DNA of 64,000 nucleotides, taken from a bacterium (lineage in GTDB: Bacteria > Zhuqueibacterota > QNDG01 > JAFGCO01). Shown here one piece after another: positions 8,806 to 16,787 of this stretch. The notes beneath the pieces are model-generated. The model had not been told where the DNA came from. It saw nothing but the letters and a program-made list of their open reading frames with translations, and did not search any database. How positions within the stretch are numbered: position 1 is the stretch's first letter; each line of letters starts with the position of its first letter. Where the stretch lies: positions 18,682 through 82,681 of the forward strand of contig JAFGCO010000042.1 of NCBI GenBank assembly GCA_016932575.1. The letters are read 5' to 3'. The translations under genes were made by a program, and so were the position numbers.

Positions 8806-11039
8806 GATTTCGAATTTCACAATCCATTACGGCCGGCATGTTCTGTCTGCTATTCATGCACGCTGAAATGGTTCACGCAGCTCCCAGTCTGATTTCATTA
8901 AAACGCGGACATGAAGGAGAGAGGTATTGGGCGGCTTTTGTATTTGATGAAAACGCCCGCTGGCTTGGCGTTTCTCAGTCGAGAAACGGGGCATATGCCG
9001 TGTATTTCAGCGGTAATGCCAAAGACAAGGATGGAGAAAGAATGTCCATGGATGACGGGCAGTGCCTTATTGGTATTCAACAGGTCAGCCGGCAGCCTTC
9101 TATATTCAAGGCCGATATTCAGTGTGACGTCTCTTATCCGGTTGCTGTGATCCGGAGGTCCAACACTGTCGTGATTGGACTGAACGATCCACGCCTGCTG
9201 ACCCAAAGCAGTCAGGCAGTTTCTGCTGAAGATCAGTATGTAGAACTAATTTCTGTGACAGAGAATCAAAAAACATCGGGAGCAGAAACCCGTTTGCAGT
9301 TCAGTGATGATTATGACTGGATGGGCTTTTTTAAAACCGCATCCAATGAAGCGACACTTCTATTCGCAGGTGTGTCGAATATGTCTCCGGTTGATTCCTA
9401 TATGATGAGCAATAATATTGTCAGAAATGTGCAGTTGTCCACTGATTATAAGAATCCAAGTATGCTGAAAGTGGATATGAAATTTGCCTCGAATGCCCCA
9501 TATGCCATTATGAAAAAAAGCAATGATCTGGTCGTGTCGGGCCGATCCTCCTTATCGGATGATCAGTCGATGGCTGAGGAGGTATTGCGTCCTCAGGAAG
9601 AATCCCTGGCTTTGTGGGAGGATGATTCTGGTTTGTCTGACGCTTCGCTTTATGATGAAGGTCATTTGTTTGACCGGGAACAGGCCGGATCATCGAATAC
9701 AGGGACAATGAATCAACCAGTCTCTCAAAAACAGATGAAACGAGACTGGACGATGCCTGTTTATACGGAAGGCAGGGAAGGCAGTTCGATTCCCTGGGAT
9801 CAGATTGTGTCTTTTGAGTTCACAGATACTCCTATCAAGGATGCCTTGCGATTAATTGCTGTTTCCAACAATTTAAATATGGTTATTAGTGAGAATATCA
9901 CCGGCACTGTGACCATGAATCTTCAAAATGTAAGTCTGCGCCAGGCCATTGAACGCATTTTACACACACATAATATGGAATATATTGTTCAGGATGACAT
10001 CATTACGGTAAAACCGGTGAGAATCTATTTTACCGGCGGTATGCAGACAAAGGTGTACCGGCTTCAGTATGCGGATGCCAACAATGTGGTGAGGGTGGTA
10101 CGCCGTGTCGCTTCCAATGATTCACTGGTCGAAGTGTTTAATACAGAGTTTTTAAACTATGAGATCGCAGGAAAAAATCGGAAGTCAGCCGGCGGTGTGG
10201 CTGTTCAGGGTATCCGTCGGGCCAGTATGCTCGTAGTGACAGACCGGCCTGAAAAAATACGGGAGATCGATGCGATTATTCAGGCATTGGACGAGCCGCC
10301 GGTTCAAATTATGATTGAATCGAAACTGGTGGAAGTATCGCCGACTTATGAGGAGGAACTGGGCATTGACTGGGACAGAACGCTTGGGATGTATCTTCAA
10401 AACAGCCGGGATGATTCGGAAGAAGGGGAACAGAAATTCTTTCAAATCTTTGATGAGAGTGACAAACTCAGATATGAGAATACCTGGAAAATGGGCCGCC
10501 TGACAGCGGAGCAGTATTTGACAGTGCTGGATGTATTAAAAACAAGAACCAACGCGAGACTGCGTCTGAACCCGCGGATTCTGGCCATGAATGATGAGGA
10601 GTCCTGTATCAGTGTGGGTACCACGGTTCCAATTCCTCAAATTCAGCAAGCCATAGGTGGGGCGGGTGGTCAGGAACGCGTAACGTTTCAGTACAAAGAG
10701 ATTAATGTGCAATTGAATGTCACTCCGCATGTGAGTGACAACAGTGAAATTATCATGTATGTGAATCCCATCATCGAAGAGATTACCGATTGGGTGCAAT
10801 TTGGCGGTCAGGAAGCGCCGGTTACCTCGAAACGGGCAGTGAACAGTATTGTAAGCATCAGAAACGGGGAAACCATCGTGATTGGAGGGCTGATTAAAAA
10901 TCAGAAAATGGAGACGGTCAAGAAAGTGTGGCTGCTGGGCAGTCTGCCGCTGTTGGGCCGTTTTTTCCAGCACACAAACCAGCAAGAAGTGCAAACTGAT
11001 CTGATGATTTTTATTACACCGACTATTGTTCAGGGATGA
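8802..11039 (+). CDS. pilQ: Type IV pilus secretin (PilQ/GspD family)
   Basis: A 745-residue outer-membrane secretin. The ATG at 8802 gives a good signal peptide (MRFRISQSITAGMFCLLFMHAEMVHA). About 230 residues of beta-rich N-terminal region may be AMIN-like. A secretin/STN domain follows (FTDTPIKDALRLIAVSNNLNMVISENITGTV), then N1-type modules, then the pore domain with VQIMIESKLVEVS, TSKRAVNSIVSIRNGETIVIGGL and the closing LLGSLPLLGRFF ... DLMIFITPTIV. The pore lets the pilus cross the outer membrane. Translation is coupled to the PilP-like gene by an ATGA overlap. In the longer frame beginning at 8754, ATG 8802 is the first start that yields a signal peptide. Confidence 0.93.
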   Translation: MRFRISQSITAGMFCLLFMHAEMVHAAPSLISLKRGHEGERYWAAFVFDENARWLGVSQSRNGAYAVYFSGNAKDKDGERMSMDDGQCLIGIQQVSRQPSIFKADIQCDVSYPVAVIRRSNTVVIGLNDPRLLTQSSQAVSAEDQYVELISVTENQKTSGAETRLQFSDDYDWMGFFKTASNEATLLFAGVSNMSPVDSYMMSNNIVRNVQLSTDYKNPSMLKVDMKFASNAPYAIMKKSNDLVVSGRSSLSDDQSMAEEVLRPQEESLALWEDDSGLSDASLYDEGHLFDREQAGSSNTGTMNQPVSQKQMKRDWTMPVYTEGREGSSIPWDQIVSFEFTDTPIKDALRLIAVSNNLNMVISENITGTVTMNLQNVSLRQAIERILHTHNMEYIVQDDIITVKPVRIYFTGGMQTKVYRLQYADANNVVRVVRRVASNDSLVEVFNTEFLNYEIAGKNRKSAGGVAVQGIRRASMLVVTDRPEKIREIDAIIQALDEPPVQIMIESKLVEVSPTYEEELGIDWDRTLGMYLQNSRDDSEEGEQKFFQIFDESDKLRYENTWKMGRLTAEQYLTVLDVLKTRTNARLRLNPRILAMNDEESCISVGTTVPIPQIQQAIGGAGGQERVTFQYKEINVQLNVTPHVSDNSEIIMYVNPIIEEITDWVQFGGQEAPVTSKRAVNSIVSIRNGETIVIGGLIKNQKMETVKKVWLLGSLPLLGRFFQHTNQQEVQTDLMIFITPTIVQG

Positions 11040-11190
11040 TGTGGATTAAATAATACATAATCAGGGATTGTTCTGAATATTTACGGTTGGATTGAAATAT
11101 GTATCACTGGATATTGATAATTGTAATTGATCGATTGCTTAAGCGATTGATTCTTCAGCATGATAAATCTGATATAAAAAGGTTAATTCT

Positions 11191-12270
11191 ATGATTACAA
11201 GGGACAAAGTCAATCAGTTGTTAACACACGCCTACCGTATACAAGCTTCCGATATTCATCTCAGCAGCGGATATCCTCCAATTTTTCGTGTCGATGGTAA
11301 AATGCAGCCTGTAGGAAACAAAGTCATCTCCAAACAGGATATGGAAGATATTATTGTCCAGATATTGGATGATTTTCAGATGGAACGATTCAGGGAATTA
11401 AAAGAGCTTGATTTTGGATATTCGGTGCAGAATGTCGCCCATTATCGGACCAATGTTTTTATGAAACTGGATGGTTACGGGCTGGCTTTCCGTGTCATTC
11501 CGGACCGTATTCGATCCCTTGATGAGTTAGGTATGCCGGAGGGAGTGGTTTCATTGGCCCGCCGTATGGAAGGATTGATCCTGGTCACGGGACCGACTGG
11601 CCATGGAAAATCCACAACACTGGCCGGAATGATCGACTTGATTAATTCCGAGCGGCATTCCCATATTATCACCATTGAAGATCCTATTGAATATACACAT
11701 CCTAAGAAACAGTGCCTCATTCAACAGAGAGAGCTGGGAAGCCATACGCATTCATTTGCCAATGCATTAAGGAGTGCGTTACGTGAAGATCCCGATGTCA
11801 TCCTTGTGGGTGAGATGCGTGATGTCGAAACCATTTCTCTAGCGCTGACGGCGGCGGAAACCGGTCATTTAGTCATGTCAACACTGCATACAAGAAATGC
11901 CCCTGATACCATCAACCGTGTGATTGACGTATTCAGCGGGGATCAGCAAAATCAGGTGCTGACACAGCTTGCCGGTTCACTTGTTGGTGTGATCGCGCAG
12001 AGACTTCTGCCTACAGCATCCGGTACCGGACGATGCGCTGCTGTGGAAGTCATGATCGCAACAAGCGCAATACGAAATCTGATTCGTGAAAAAAAGACAC
12101 ATCAAATTCCCTCGACCATGCAGTCCAGCGCTTCCCAGGGTAATGTCACCCTGGATGAAAGTTTAACCCGAATGCTTAGAAGCGGTACAATCACAAGGGA
12201 TGTGGTGTTGAAATATGCCATTGAACCGGAACGATTTGTTCAAACTGTCGCAAAAAAGGGGAGGGCATAG
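11191..12270 (+). CDS. pilT: Twitching motility retraction ATPase PilT
   Basis: A 359-residue hexameric ATPase. An N-terminal PAS-like domain contains ASDIHLSSGYPPIFRVDG. Walker A is GPTGHGKSTT (about residue 132), the Asp box contains ITIEDPIEY, Walker B is DPDVILVGEMRD, and the His box is TGHLVMSTLHT. The C-terminal AIRNLIREKKTHQIPS is the AIRNLIRE motif that marks PilT (retraction) rather than PilB (extension). It lies 151 bases after pilQ; I saw no promoter or terminator in that gap. It pulls pili back and so powers twitching motility. Confidence 0.95.
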   Translation: MITRDKVNQLLTHAYRIQASDIHLSSGYPPIFRVDGKMQPVGNKVISKQDMEDIIVQILDDFQMERFRELKELDFGYSVQNVAHYRTNVFMKLDGYGLAFRVIPDRIRSLDELGMPEGVVSLARRMEGLILVTGPTGHGKSTTLAGMIDLINSERHSHIITIEDPIEYTHPKKQCLIQQRELGSHTHSFANALRSALREDPDVILVGEMRDVETISLALTAAETGHLVMSTLHTRNAPDTINRVIDVFSGDQQNQVLTQLAGSLVGVIAQRLLPTASGTGRCAAVEVMIATSAIRNLIREKKTHQIPSTMQSSASQGNVTLDESLTRMLRSGTITRDVVLKYAIEPERFVQTVAKKGRA

Positions 12271-12272
12271 GG

Positions 12273-12540
12273 AGAGGCAAGAAACAAGTCGTTGGGTCAC
12301 AGAGTCGTTGGTTGAGTGACGGAAACGGAGCATGGGAGAGACGGGGAAACGGAGAAAAAGAATCAAGAAAAAAGAATCAAGAAAGAAACAAGAGGCAAGA
12401 AACAAGAAGCAAAAAACAAAAGACAAGAGACAAGAAGGTAGCAGCCGAAAACCGGATAAACGAGTCGCTAAGAATCAGAAACCGGAAGCCAGAAGCCGTA
12501 AACCGGATACGGGGACAATCACGATTATTGCAGGGGGGAT
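12273..12540 (+). repeat. Purine-rich, degenerate short repeats (AAGAAACAAG family)
   Basis: The DNA is almost entirely A and G with scattered C. It contains degenerate reiterations of AAGAAACAAG/GAATCAAGAAA. The 16-mer AGAGGCAAGAAACAAG occurs exactly at 12273-12288 and 12391-12406. GTCGTTGG occurs twice near 12289-12315, and GCCRNAARCCGG-like units recur at 12446-12515. Two open frames cross it (12312-12608 and 12332-12640), but they encode only Lys/Arg/Gln/Asn-rich low-complexity sequence with no ribosome site. I read the region as non-coding simple repeat. Confidence 0.7.
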
Positions 12541-12636
12541 TATATTTAAGAGGAATATCTGCCGTTATTACCTTGTCAAATTTATTATTATCCTATTATA
12601 TATTTTGAGCAGTGCGATTTTTGTATTAAAAAAGAC

Positions 12637-12686
12637 TTGACAAAGTGATCGCTAATTAGTATATTAAGTTATTCGAATATTTGAAT
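12637..12686 (+). promoter_or_regulatory. Sigma70-type promoter plus likely ArsR operator of the trx operon
   Basis: TTGACA (12637-12642), a 17-base spacer and TATATT (12660-12665) form a strong sigma70-type promoter. An imperfect palindrome ATTCGAATATTTGAAT (12671-12686; 7 of 8 positions symmetric) covers the expected transcription start. Palindromes of this AT-rich ATTCAAAT type are classic ArsR/SmtB operators. The second gene of the operon encodes an ArsR-family repressor, so autoregulation is likely (inference). Confidence 0.75.
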
Positions 12687-12705
12687 TAGCTATGGAGACA
12701 ATAAG

Positions 12706-13635
12706 GTGTCTGATATGATATTTGATGTTTTGATTCTTGGTGGCGGTCCCGGGGGATTAACAGCAGGAATCTATGCGGGAAGAGCCCAGTTGAAAACGGG
12801 AATGATTGAGCGTCTGATGCCTGGTGGTCAGGTGGCCGGCACGGAACTCATTGAAAATTATCCCGGGTTTGCCGATGGTGTCGCCGGTCCGGATTTGATG
12901 ATGGCTATGGAAAAACAGGCCAGAAAGTTTGGTCTGGAGATCATGACCGGAACCATTGAAAGCCTGGATTTCAAGTCCGCACCCAAAAAAGTGGTTGCCA
13001 GTGGCAAGACTTATTATGCCAAAGCGGTTATCATTTCAACCGGGACAGATCCCAAATTGCTGAATATTCCCGGTGAAAAGGAATTTAAAGGGAGAGGAGT
13101 TTCTTACTGCGCCACATGTGACGGACCGTTTTTTAAAGATAAAGACGTGGTCGTTGTAGGCGGAGGCAGCTCGGGAGTACAGGAAAGTCTGTATTTGACA
13201 AGATTTGTAAATAAAATCAATCTTGTTGAATTTATGGATCATTTAAATGCGGAACGGATACTTCAGGAGCGGGCGAAAAAAAATCAGAAATATACATTTT
13301 ATCTCAACCATCAGATGTTGTCGATCAACGGATCTCAAAAGGTTGAGTCTGTGACAGTGAAAAACCGTGCAACAGAGGAAGCATTTGATATTCCGGCTGA
13401 GGGCGTATTTATCTGGGTAGGTATGAATCCAAATACTGAATTTTTACAAAATCATATTGATATTAATCCATGGGGATATATTGTTGCCGGGGAAGACTGC
13501 CAAACCTCAGTGCCCGGTGTTTTTGCTGTCGGTGATGTAAGGGATAAAGAGGTCAGGCAGATCACTACAGCTGTTTCCGATGGAACGGTTGCTGCGGAAC
13601 ATGCTCTGAAATACGTTGAATCCCAAGAAAATTGA
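12706..13635 (+). CDS. trxB: Thioredoxin reductase
   Basis: A 309-residue flavoprotein that reduces thioredoxin with NADPH. The FAD-binding motif GGGPGGLTAGIYAGRA lies at the N terminus, the redox centre CATC is in SYCATCDGPFF (about residue 133), the NADPH site is VVGGGSSGVQ, and the second FAD motif is GVFAVGDVRDKEVRQITTA. GTG 12706 is chosen because GGAG (12694-12697) is spaced 8 bases from it; ATG 12715 would be 17 bases away. First gene of the trxB-arsR-trxA operon. Confidence 0.95.
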   Translation: MSDMIFDVLILGGGPGGLTAGIYAGRAQLKTGMIERLMPGGQVAGTELIENYPGFADGVAGPDLMMAMEKQARKFGLEIMTGTIESLDFKSAPKKVVASGKTYYAKAVIISTGTDPKLLNIPGEKEFKGRGVSYCATCDGPFFKDKDVVVVGGGSSGVQESLYLTRFVNKINLVEFMDHLNAERILQERAKKNQKYTFYLNHQMLSINGSQKVESVTVKNRATEEAFDIPAEGVFIWVGMNPNTEFLQNHIDINPWGYIVAGEDCQTSVPGVFAVGDVRDKEVRQITTAVSDGTVAAEHALKYVESQEN

Positions 13636-13636
13636 T

Positions 13637-13921
13637 ATGAATACTGTTGAAAATAACAATAATTATGAAGAGAATGCCCGTTTTCTGAAAGCGCTGGCAC
13701 ACCCGACAAGACTGCATATTGTTGAATTGATACGAGATAAGGAGCCTTGTGTGAAAGTGATGGAAGAGGTTTTGGGCGTCTCTCAGGCCAATGTTTCACA
13801 GCATCTGACGCTGTTGAGACATTTGAACATTGTTGAAGCAAAACGAACAGGAAATCAGGTTTGTTATCGAATTAAAAATCCACGTGTCCTCAAATTAATG
13901 GATATGCTTACTGATCAATGA
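13637..13921 (+). CDS. ArsR-family transcriptional repressor
   Basis: A 94-residue winged-helix protein: FLKALAHPTRLHIVELIRD, then CVKVMEEVLGVSQANVSQHLTLLRHLNIVEAKRTGNQVCYRI, the standard ArsR recognition helix and wing. ATG 13637 starts one base after the trxB stop; an upstream in-frame TTG at 13616 would overlap trxB and is less likely. It carries one Cys in the EPCVKV segment at the start of the HTH, the same place as the ELCVCDL metal site of ArsR, but only that single Cys, plus one near the C terminus (VCYRI). It could therefore respond to thiol redox state or a metal(loid). It probably binds the palindrome at 12671-12686. Confidence 0.88.
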   Translation: MNTVENNNNYEENARFLKALAHPTRLHIVELIRDKEPCVKVMEEVLGVSQANVSQHLTLLRHLNIVEAKRTGNQVCYRIKNPRVLKLMDMLTDQ

Positions 13922-13936
13922 AAGGAGAATTCATTT

Positions 13937-14263
13937 ATGGGAAAAGAGATTGAACTGAATGAAACCAACTTTAAACAAGAGGTTTTAGAAGCTGATACTC
14001 CGGTATTGGTTGATTTTTGGGCTACCTGGTGCGGTCCATGCCGGATGGTTGGACCTATTGTTGAAGAAATCGCCGAGGAATATGCAGGAAAAGTCAAGGT
14101 AGGAAAGGTGAATACTGAGGACAATGCGACTCTTGCCGGGGAATACGGAGTTATCAGTATCCCTACATTGATCCTGTTTAAAAATGGAAAACCTGTGGAT
14201 CAGATTATTGGTGCTGTACCCAAAGAAGTCATTGCCAAAAAATTGGATGCAGTCATTTCATGA
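13937..14263 (+). CDS. trxA: Thioredoxin
   Basis: A 108-residue classical thioredoxin with active site [10 protein letters not shown] (about residues 30-39), the cis-Pro loop [13 protein letters not shown] and a standard length. An AAAGGAG site lies just before ATG 13937. It follows arsR by 15 bases and accepts electrons from the TrxB encoded in the same operon. Its stop overlaps the next gene's start (ATGA at 14260-14263). Confidence 0.96.
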   Translation: MGKEIELNETNFKQEVLEADTPVLVDFWATWCGPCRMVGPIVEEIAEEYAGKVKVGKVNTEDNATLAGEYGVISIPTLILFKNGKPVDQIIGAVPKEVIAKKLDAVIS

Positions 14264-14445
14264 GTTTATTGGAAAACAAACAGTTGATCCGTATCATTGC
14301 GGGTATTCTTATCGGGGGATTTCCGGGATTTCTTTATTATCGTTTTATCAGATGCTCAACAGGTACCTGCCCGATTACGCGACACCCGATTTCGACGATG
14401 ATCTATGGTGCTGTACTGGGGTCTCTGATTGCATCCAGTTACTAA
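14260..14445 (+). CDS. Small membrane protein, DUF6132-like
   Basis: A 61-residue protein with two membrane helices (about residues 9-28 and 45-60) separated by a short loop carrying two Cys: [12 protein letters not shown]. This pattern ([18 protein letters not shown] ... CSTGTCPIT ... YGAVLG) matches the small DUF6132 family often found beside thioredoxin genes. Translation is coupled to trxA through the ATGA overlap. The CxxxxC pair next to the membrane suggests a role in thiol or metal handling, but the function is not established. Confidence 0.75.
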   Translation: MSLLENKQLIRIIAGILIGGFPGFLYYRFIRCSTGTCPITRHPISTMIYGAVLGSLIASSY

Positions 14446-14742
14446 ACAGAAATCATTATCAGCTTCTGGATACATGTATGAAATGTGTGGGAAGACAAAT
14501 CGCAATGATCGATTCGTAGATGATGCTATTCAATGCTCTTGCAGTGCTATTACATCCTGTCTGAGAAGTGTTTATCCGGCATTTGCATGAGAGTGAATAG
14601 CAGCGCGTAATAATTAACTGAAGATGCAGACACTGCCAATGACGCTGTCATTTTATAATTCAAATGAGTATGCGCGCGATTTATTTTGATCGTCAGGTGA
14701 TCAATATAAATCATCCCTTAAAAAATGAGAGGAGTCTAAGCG
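14446..14742. other. Intergenic region with small hairpin
   Basis: No convincing gene. AATGAC-GCT-GTCATT (14638-14652) is a perfect 6-base-pair hairpin followed by TTATAATT; it could be a weak terminator for the trx operon. A GAGAGGAG ribosome site lies at the right end for the next gene. Confidence 0.4.
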
Positions 14743-15390
14743 ATGCTCCGGGAAGAAGATAAAAAACAGATTCAGGCTCAGCTGAAAGACATGAAAGATC
14801 CTGTTCGTTTTGTTTTTTTTACGCAGCAAATGGCTGGTACATGTCAGTATTGCATAGAGACAGAAACATTACTGAAAGAACTCGTTGAAATTTCAGAACT
14901 TCTGTCTTTGAAAATATTAAATTATATTACAGATAAAGATGATGTCAAATCGTTGAGTATTGACAAAATACCAGCCACGGCAGTACAGGCTGATAAAGAT
15001 GCGGGGATTCGTTTTTATGGTATTCCGACCGGATATGAATTCGCAGCTTTTCTTCAAATGATTCTGGCACTGTCGCAGGGAAACAGCGGACTGGATGACA
15101 TTTTGAAAGAACGTCTGCATCAAATTCAAAATCCGGTTCATATTCAAACATTTGTGACTCCCACCTGTCCCTATTGCACCCGTTCTGCATTTACATCCTA
15201 TCAATTTGCCATGGAAAACAGTAATATCCGTGCGGATGTTGTTGAAATCTCCGAATTTCCTCATCTGGCACAGAAATATGGGGTTATGGGGGTACCCAAA
15301 GTCGTTATCAATGAATCTCATTCGTTTGAAGGCGCTCTTCCTGAAACAATGTTTCTTGAGCATATTGAGATTGCACTTAAGAAAGAGTAG
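14743..15390 (+). CDS. Protein disulfide oxidoreductase-like protein with two thioredoxin folds
   Basis: A 215-residue protein made of two thioredoxin/glutaredoxin-like halves. The first contains CQYC (about residue 33) after FVFFTQQMAGT; the second contains CPYC (about residue 143) after IQTFVTPT. A cis-Pro loop follows in the second half (GVMGVPKVVIN) and IPAT/GIPTGYEF lie in the first. This architecture is that of archaeal/bacterial PDO and of the AhpF N-terminal domain. It probably passes electrons to peroxiredoxins or repairs disulfides. It sits just downstream of the trx operon. Confidence 0.85.
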   Translation: MLREEDKKQIQAQLKDMKDPVRFVFFTQQMAGTCQYCIETETLLKELVEISELLSLKILNYITDKDDVKSLSIDKIPATAVQADKDAGIRFYGIPTGYEFAAFLQMILALSQGNSGLDDILKERLHQIQNPVHIQTFVTPTCPYCTRSAFTSYQFAMENSNIRADVVEISEFPHLAQKYGVMGVPKVVINESHSFEGALPETMFLEHIEIALKKE

Positions 15391-15695
15391 AGGCTCCTAA
15401 ATCAGATAATGTCAGTAATATATTGCTCCCTATGCTGTTTATGGCAGGGGAAATCGTCTTTTAGGGACGATTATAGGAAAGAAATTCTTGGTATCTGATG
15501 ATATTTCCCTATTAAGTGTAAATTTTATTCGATTTATTGAATGTTGATGTATTTAATTTTGGCTTTGATAATGGAATCTTTTTGTGTGAGAACAAGCCAG
15601 AAGAGATGCAATTCTGCAATGATCATTTTTTTAAGCATATGATAAAATTTCCTTTGATTTTTGATGTTGAATTTTGCATTTTTATAGTGATTTGT
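15391..15695. other. AT-rich leader region upstream of the chemosensory operon
   Basis: No gene is supported. An inverted repeat AATCGTC (15452-15458) / GACGATT (15466-15472) lies about 225 bases upstream of the sigma54 promoter at 15696 and could be an activator site. Open frames on both strands in this stretch have no ribosome site and no recognisable protein features, and the + strand one crosses the promoter. Confidence 0.4.
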
Positions 15696-15711
15696 TGGCA
15701 CAGCTTTTGCC
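15696..15711 (+). promoter_or_regulatory. Sigma54 (-24/-12) promoter of the chemosensory operon
   Basis: TGGCACAGCTTTTGCC matches the consensus TGGCACRNNNNTTGCW at every fixed position except the last weak base. The GG and GC dinucleotides are separated by exactly 10 bases. The predicted leader to the CheY gene is about 100 bases. The nearest sigma54 activator gene is at 33733. Confidence 0.8.
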
Positions 15712-15826
15712 GAAATAGTTATCGTCTTGTAAAAAGCGGATTTAAAGGGAAAAATTTTCCTTTTGAAACACGAATTGTTCATATTGAAAGTACTGATATG
15801 TGTGTGATCGCCAAGAGGAGGAAATA

Positions 15827-16198
15827 TTGCCATTAAAAGTACTCATTGTGGATGATGATAATGGTATTCGAAAACTTCTTGGTCGTTTTTTGGAACGAGA
15901 GGGTTTTGCTACGCTTGAAGCAGAAAACGGGCTTGAGGGCGTTGAGACAGCGAAAAGGGAACAGCCTGATCTGATTATTATGGATGTTATGATGCCCCAG
16001 ATGGACGGCTTAACAGCTGCCAGGCTTATTAAATTTTACAAACCGTTGAGTGAAGTCCCGATTATCTTTTTAACGGCCAAAGACGCTGAGAAAGAAATCG
16101 AATTGGCTGAAGCCACAAGAGCTGAAGCGTATGTAACCAAGCCTTTTGATGTCAGGCAGGTTATAGAGGTTGTAAAAAGTCTGTTTGAGAAAGTATAA
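15827..16198 (+). CDS. CheY-like single-domain response regulator
   Basis: A 123-residue receiver domain: acidic pair in LIVDDDNG, phospho-accepting Asp in DLIIMDVMMP, Thr in FLTAKD and Lys in VTKPFD. There is no output domain. TTG 15827 is preferred because AGGAGG (15816-15821) is 5 bases upstream; the frame continues upstream to 15800 only through the ribosome site itself. It is the first gene of the sigma54-driven chemosensory operon. It likely carries the CheA signal to the motor, presumably the pilus machinery. Confidence 0.88.
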   Translation: MPLKVLIVDDDNGIRKLLGRFLEREGFATLEAENGLEGVETAKREQPDLIIMDVMMPQMDGLTAARLIKFYKPLSEVPIIFLTAKDAEKEIELAEATRAEAYVTKPFDVRQVIEVVKSLFEKV

Positions 16199-16263
16199 CC
16201 GGTTATTATACTCGTGATAACAGTGGAACAGGATGCGGTATTTCCAGGAGGACCTGAACCTTT

Positions 16264-16782
16264 ATGAACGAAACCAGACATTGTGTTGTTTTTTCACTTG
16301 ATGAGCGGTTATTTGCATTGCCATTGTCGATCGTAGAACGGATAACGCGAGCTGTCGCAATCACTCCTTTGCCTAAATCATCGGAAGTTATTCTTGGTGT
16401 TATCAATCTTCAGGGACGGGTTATCCCTGTCGTTAATATTCGAAAGAGATTTTCATTCGATGAAAAGGGATTAAATACAGAGCAGCATTTTATTATTGGC
16501 AAGGCAAATGAAAAAGATGTAGCGATTTTGGTCGATAATGTATTGGATATCATTGAGGTTTCCAAGGATAAACTGGTCAATCAAGAAGAAATTACTTCTA
16601 ATATGCCTTATATATCCGGTGTGATCAAACAAGATGAAGAGATGGTGCTTGTTCATGATTTGGACACTCTGCTGTCACTGGATGAAATTCAAAAAGTTGA
16701 AGATGTCATCAAGTCGATGGATAATGACTCGAAAAGCAAAAATCCACTAAAAACCAAGCGAAGAACACAAAGAAAGAAATAG
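16264..16782 (+). CDS. cheW: CheW-like coupling protein (first copy)
   Basis: A 172-residue CheW domain: VVFSLDERLFALPLSIVERITR, then ILGVINLQGRVIPVVNIRKRF and a closing YISGVIKQDEEMVLVHDLDTLLSLDE. A basic C-terminal tail (KSKNPLKTKRRTQRKK) extends beyond the usual end. CheW links receptors to the CheA kinase. A second CheW gene lies at 18347. It is encoded 5 bases upstream of cheR. Confidence 0.93.
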   Translation: MNETRHCVVFSLDERLFALPLSIVERITRAVAITPLPKSSEVILGVINLQGRVIPVVNIRKRFSFDEKGLNTEQHFIIGKANEKDVAILVDNVLDIIEVSKDKLVNQEEITSNMPYISGVIKQDEEMVLVHDLDTLLSLDEIQKVEDVIKSMDNDSKSKNPLKTKRRTQRKK

Positions 16783-16787
16783 CCATT

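Noticed and set aside
12312..12640. Two overlapping open frames (about 100 codons each) downstream of pilT
   Set aside because: They read through purine-rich repeats and encode only Lys/Arg/Gln/Asn-rich low-complexity sequence; no ribosome site.
15534..15836. Open frames on both strands before the CheY gene
   Set aside because: The + frame crosses the sigma54 promoter and the CheY ribosome site; neither frame has protein features.
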